This document shows, piece by piece, positions 5,207 to 7,278 of a stretch of DNA of 7,278 nt (position 1 is its first letter; each line of letters begins with the position of its first letter). Location: contig DBXD01000021.1 in assembly GCA_002309425.1 (NCBI GenBank), positions 27,816-35,093 on the forward strand, given 5' to 3'. The DNA is from Cyanobacteria bacterium UBA1221. GTDB taxonomy: Bacteria; Cyanobacteriota; Vampirovibrionia; Gastranaerophilales; Gastranaerophilaceae. The position numbers and the translations under genes are program-made. Under the pieces are notes generated by a model, which had not been told where the DNA came from, did not search any database, and saw only the letters and a program-made list of their open reading frames with translations.

Positions 5207-6389
5207 TCTCAACATTCCTTATTTTCTTAATTCTTTTCTTGGAAATATTCAAAAGGACACCAACCATACACATAGAAACAATCAGAGAAGAACCTCCGTA
5301 ACTGATAAAAGGCAGGGGTACACCCGTTGTAGGGAAGAACGAACTTGCAACACTCATATTCAAAAAGGCCTGAAAACCTATTGAAAAAGTAATTCCGATT
5401 GCAAGCAATTTTCCAAACATATCGGGACACCTGGAAGCAATAATAAATCCCCTGTGAATAAATGTCCAGAATAAACCTATAATAAGAACACACCCAACCC
5501 AGCCTAATTCTTCGGCAATAATTGCAAAAATAAAATCCGTATGACATTCCGGCAAATATGACAATTTTTGAATAGAACCGCCATACCCGACACCTGTTAA
5601 TCCTCCTGTCGCAAAGGCTATAAGAGATTGGATAATATTATACCCCGCGCCCTGCGGATCCAGTTCGGGATGCTGCCAGGTCACAATACGCTGCATCTGG
5701 TACGGTTTTATAATTGTGGTTGCAGCCACAACTACTGAGAAAATCATTGCCCCCATCATACTAAAAAACAGTTTTAAAGAACCTCCGGCACACAGGAACA
5801 TCACGACACCGGTTGCCAAAAGTAAAATTACCATTGACAAGTTTGGCTGAATAAATACTAACCCAAGAATAAGTATTATCGGAATAAATGCGGTCGTCCA
5901 CTTATTTTTATCAAATAAATCGGCATTATTTTTAAATATGTACGCAAGCATTAAGATCACTGCCGGTTTTGCAAATTCAGACGGCTGCAGTTGAAATCCC
6001 AATAAGTTTATCCACCTTTTTGCACCGTTCACCGTGACGCCAAGCGGAGTAAAATCGACAAGCACCAGAAGTACAATTATCGTTCCGATAAATACTACAT
6101 TCCAGTCCGCAAGTTTCTTATAATCGTGATTTATAAAAAATCTAAGGCCAATGAAACCAACCACAAAACATATTATTTGTTTAATCAAGAATTGCGCTGG
6201 ATTGCCGCCATCCTCAATACATTTTGGCGCTGATGCCGAAAAAATTGCCATAAAGCCTATTATAACAAGAAAAGTAACCGTTATTAAAAGAACCCTGTCC
6301 GGAGCAGATAACATCGTCCCGCCCAAATGGTGTTTTCTGTGTCTTTTTATATTTTCTTCATTATAACTGTCCGATTCTTGATAAGACAT
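5199..6389 (-). CDS. ftsW: Septal peptidoglycan glycosyltransferase FtsW (SEDS family)
   Basis: This encodes 396 residues. FtsW polymerises lipid II at the division septum with a partner class B PBP. After a charged cytoplasmic head (1-28) come about nine or ten membrane segments from residue 32 to 382. SEDS signatures include NGAKRWINL at 121-129 with QPSEFAKPA at 135-143, the large-loop block GLTGVGYGGSIQKLSYLPE at 263-281 with the putative catalytic Asp285 in HTDF, EELGWVG at 293-299, and PLPFISYGGSS at 358-368. The usual QPDLG reads QPNLS (181-185), a variant I recall from cyanobacteria. An in-frame ATG at 6446 lies deep in murD, so I prefer 6389. The ribosome binding site there is poor (AAAGAAG next to the ATG, AAAGG further off), and the 29-bp overlap with murD implies coupled translation. 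RodA is possible in principle, but the murD-ftsW-murG order argues for FtsW. Confidence 0.93.
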   Translation of the reverse strand: MSYQESDSYNEENIKRHRKHHLGGTMLSAPDRVLLITVTFLVIIGFMAIFSASAPKCIEDGGNPAQFLIKQIICFVVGFIGLRFFINHDYKKLADWNVVFIGTIIVLLVLVDFTPLGVTVNGAKRWINLLGFQLQPSEFAKPAVILMLAYIFKNNADLFDKNKWTTAFIPIILILGLVFIQPNLSMVILLLATGVVMFLCAGGSLKLFFSMMGAMIFSVVVAATTIIKPYQMQRIVTWQHPELDPQGAGYNIIQSLIAFATGGLTGVGYGGSIQKLSYLPECHTDFIFAIIAEELGWVGCVLIIGLFWTFIHRGFIIASRCPDMFGKLLAIGITFSIGFQAFLNMSVASSFFPTTGVPLPFISYGGSSLIVSMCMVGVLLNISKKRIKKIRNVENV

Positions 6390-7278
6390 CTTCTTTAAAG
6401 ACCTTTCCCCTTTCTTCGTATCCGCTGAACATATCAAAACTTGCACATGCAGGTGACAATAAAACTACGTCCGGTTTTAGTTCAATAGATTTGTTTACGG
6501 CATTTTCCATAGAACTTTCTCTTATAATATTTTCAAATCCGCTGTTTTTGAGATTTTCCTCAAATCTGTCTGAGGCTTCGCCTATAAGAATAACCGTACT
6601 GATATGCTTCTTTATTGCTTCACAAAACTCGGATAAATCCGTCATCTTATCACGCCCGCCGGCAATTAATGCCACATTACAATCGTTAAACGAATTTATT
6701 GCAACAAGCGATGCTTCCGGATTTGTCGCTTTAGAATCATTATAAAAAGATATCCCGTCTTTCTGCGCAAATTTTTCAAGCCTGTGCTCAGGTACTTTGA
6801 ATGACATTACGGCATTTCTTATATTTTCATTTGAAACACCCTCTAATTTTGCACAAATAATTGCACACTCAGCATTTTGATAATTATGCTCGCCTATAAA
6901 CGGGCAATCTTTTATATCAATAATTTTCTCTTCTGCCCCGCCACGCTTAAAATATATTGCATCATTTTTTACATAGCAGCAATTATTCCCGACTTCCGCA
7001 CCAAACAGAAAAACTTCACCGCCGGCCAGTTTTGAAAATTCCGACAACTTTTCATCCTTCGCATTTAACACTGAAAAAGCGGGGCTTTGAGGATTTTTGA
7101 AAATTCTTGCTTTTGCCTCAAAGTAATTATCCAGCGTTTTATGCCAGTTTATATGGTCGGGTGTAAAGTTTGTAAAAACCGAAATCTGAGGTCTGAATTC
7201 AGGCGAATAGGTGAGCTGGAAAGATGAACATTCACACACAAAAAAATCAATATCTTTATCATCAACATAATCGCATGG
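6361..7278 (-). CDS. murD: UDP-N-acetylmuramoyl-L-alanine--D-glutamate ligase MurD (5' end cut off)
   Basis: The frame is open to the window edge, giving 305 residues of the C-terminal two thirds; roughly 140 residues with the ATP P-loop are missing. MurD joins D-Glu to UDP-MurNAc-L-Ala in the cytoplasm using ATP. Visible Mur ligase motifs, in fragment numbering, are VCECSSFQL at 14-22, NFTPDHINWHKT at 37-48, and FEAKARIF at 53-60, whose Lys56 is the likely carbamylated lysine. Further on are GEHNYQNAECA, the hinge and C-domain block EHRLEKF with FYNDSKATNPEA, AGGRDKMTDLSEF, and LLSPACASFDMFSGYEERG. The NFTPDH wording resembles cyanobacterial MurD. An internal GTG at 7239 is not a plausible start because the conserved frame continues upstream of it. 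It overlaps ftsW by 29 bp. Confidence 0.96.
   Translation of the reverse strand, partial: PCDYVDDKDIDFFVCECSSFQLTYSPEFRPQISVFTNFTPDHINWHKTLDNYFEAKARIFKNPQSPAFSVLNAKDEKLSEFSKLAGGEVFLFGAEVGNNCCYVKNDAIYFKRGGAEEKIIDIKDCPFIGEHNYQNAECAIICAKLEGVSNENIRNAVMSFKVPEHRLEKFAQKDGISFYNDSKATNPEASLVAINSFNDCNVALIAGGRDKMTDLSEFCEAIKKHISTVILIGEASDRFEENLKNSGFENIIRESSMENAVNKSIELKPDVVLLSPACASFDMFSGYEERGKVFKEDVLSRIGQL

Overview
The window is about 7.3 kb of AT-rich bacterial DNA. Every gene I can support reads on the minus strand, so transcription runs from high to low coordinates. The best guess for the host is a non-photosynthetic relative of cyanobacteria (Melainabacteria/Vampirovibrionia, perhaps a gut Gastranaerophilales). 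Four clues point there: ribosomal protein L27 looks cyanobacterial (no cleavable N-terminal extension, GMGSTRNGRDS, HPGNNVG, a QVSVYAV tail); FtsW reads QPNLS where most bacteria have QPDLG; there is an exported SLH-domain protein beside a diderm-style lipoprotein; and one orphan protein starts with an Asn/Tyr-rich stretch ending in PAFTSS, a style I associate with that group. This is an inference from sequence style, not a database result.

Region 7278-4097 is the end of a division and cell-wall (dcw) cluster: the C-terminal two thirds of murD, then ftsW, then murG. The reading frames overlap (29 bp murD/ftsW, 8 bp ftsW/murG), so they are almost certainly co-transcribed. MurD adds D-Glu to the nucleotide precursor, MurG makes lipid II at the inner membrane, and FtsW polymerises lipid II at the septum.

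Region 4096-3234 is a separate ribosomal unit: a strong sigma-70-type promoter, a leader of about 120 nt that can fold, rplU (L21), rpmA (L27), and a clear intrinsic terminator.

Region 3230-1182 is accessory in character. It holds a GNAT-like protein of unknown role, a small TPR-like lipoprotein, and two REP-like palindromic repeat regions. The first (2246-2312) is an inverted pair of GTAG-type REP palindromes (REPIN/BIME-like). It supplies the stop codon of the GNAT-like gene and abuts a 39-codon remnant that I read as the C-terminal tip of a LexA/CI-like (S24) repressor. The second (1310-1419) is a 99-bp element with 19-bp imperfect terminal inverted repeats around another GTAG hairpin, next to a direct repeat that supplies the stop codon of the lipoprotein gene.

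Region 1181-1 is the start of a secreted, unusually cysteine-rich SLH-domain protein. It has a strong ribosome binding site and a leader with two mutually exclusive hairpins; its 3' end lies outside the window. No tRNA, rRNA, CRISPR array, transposase gene or complete novel system is visible. No stretch longer than 300 bases lacks a gene; the largest gap is 1182-1410.
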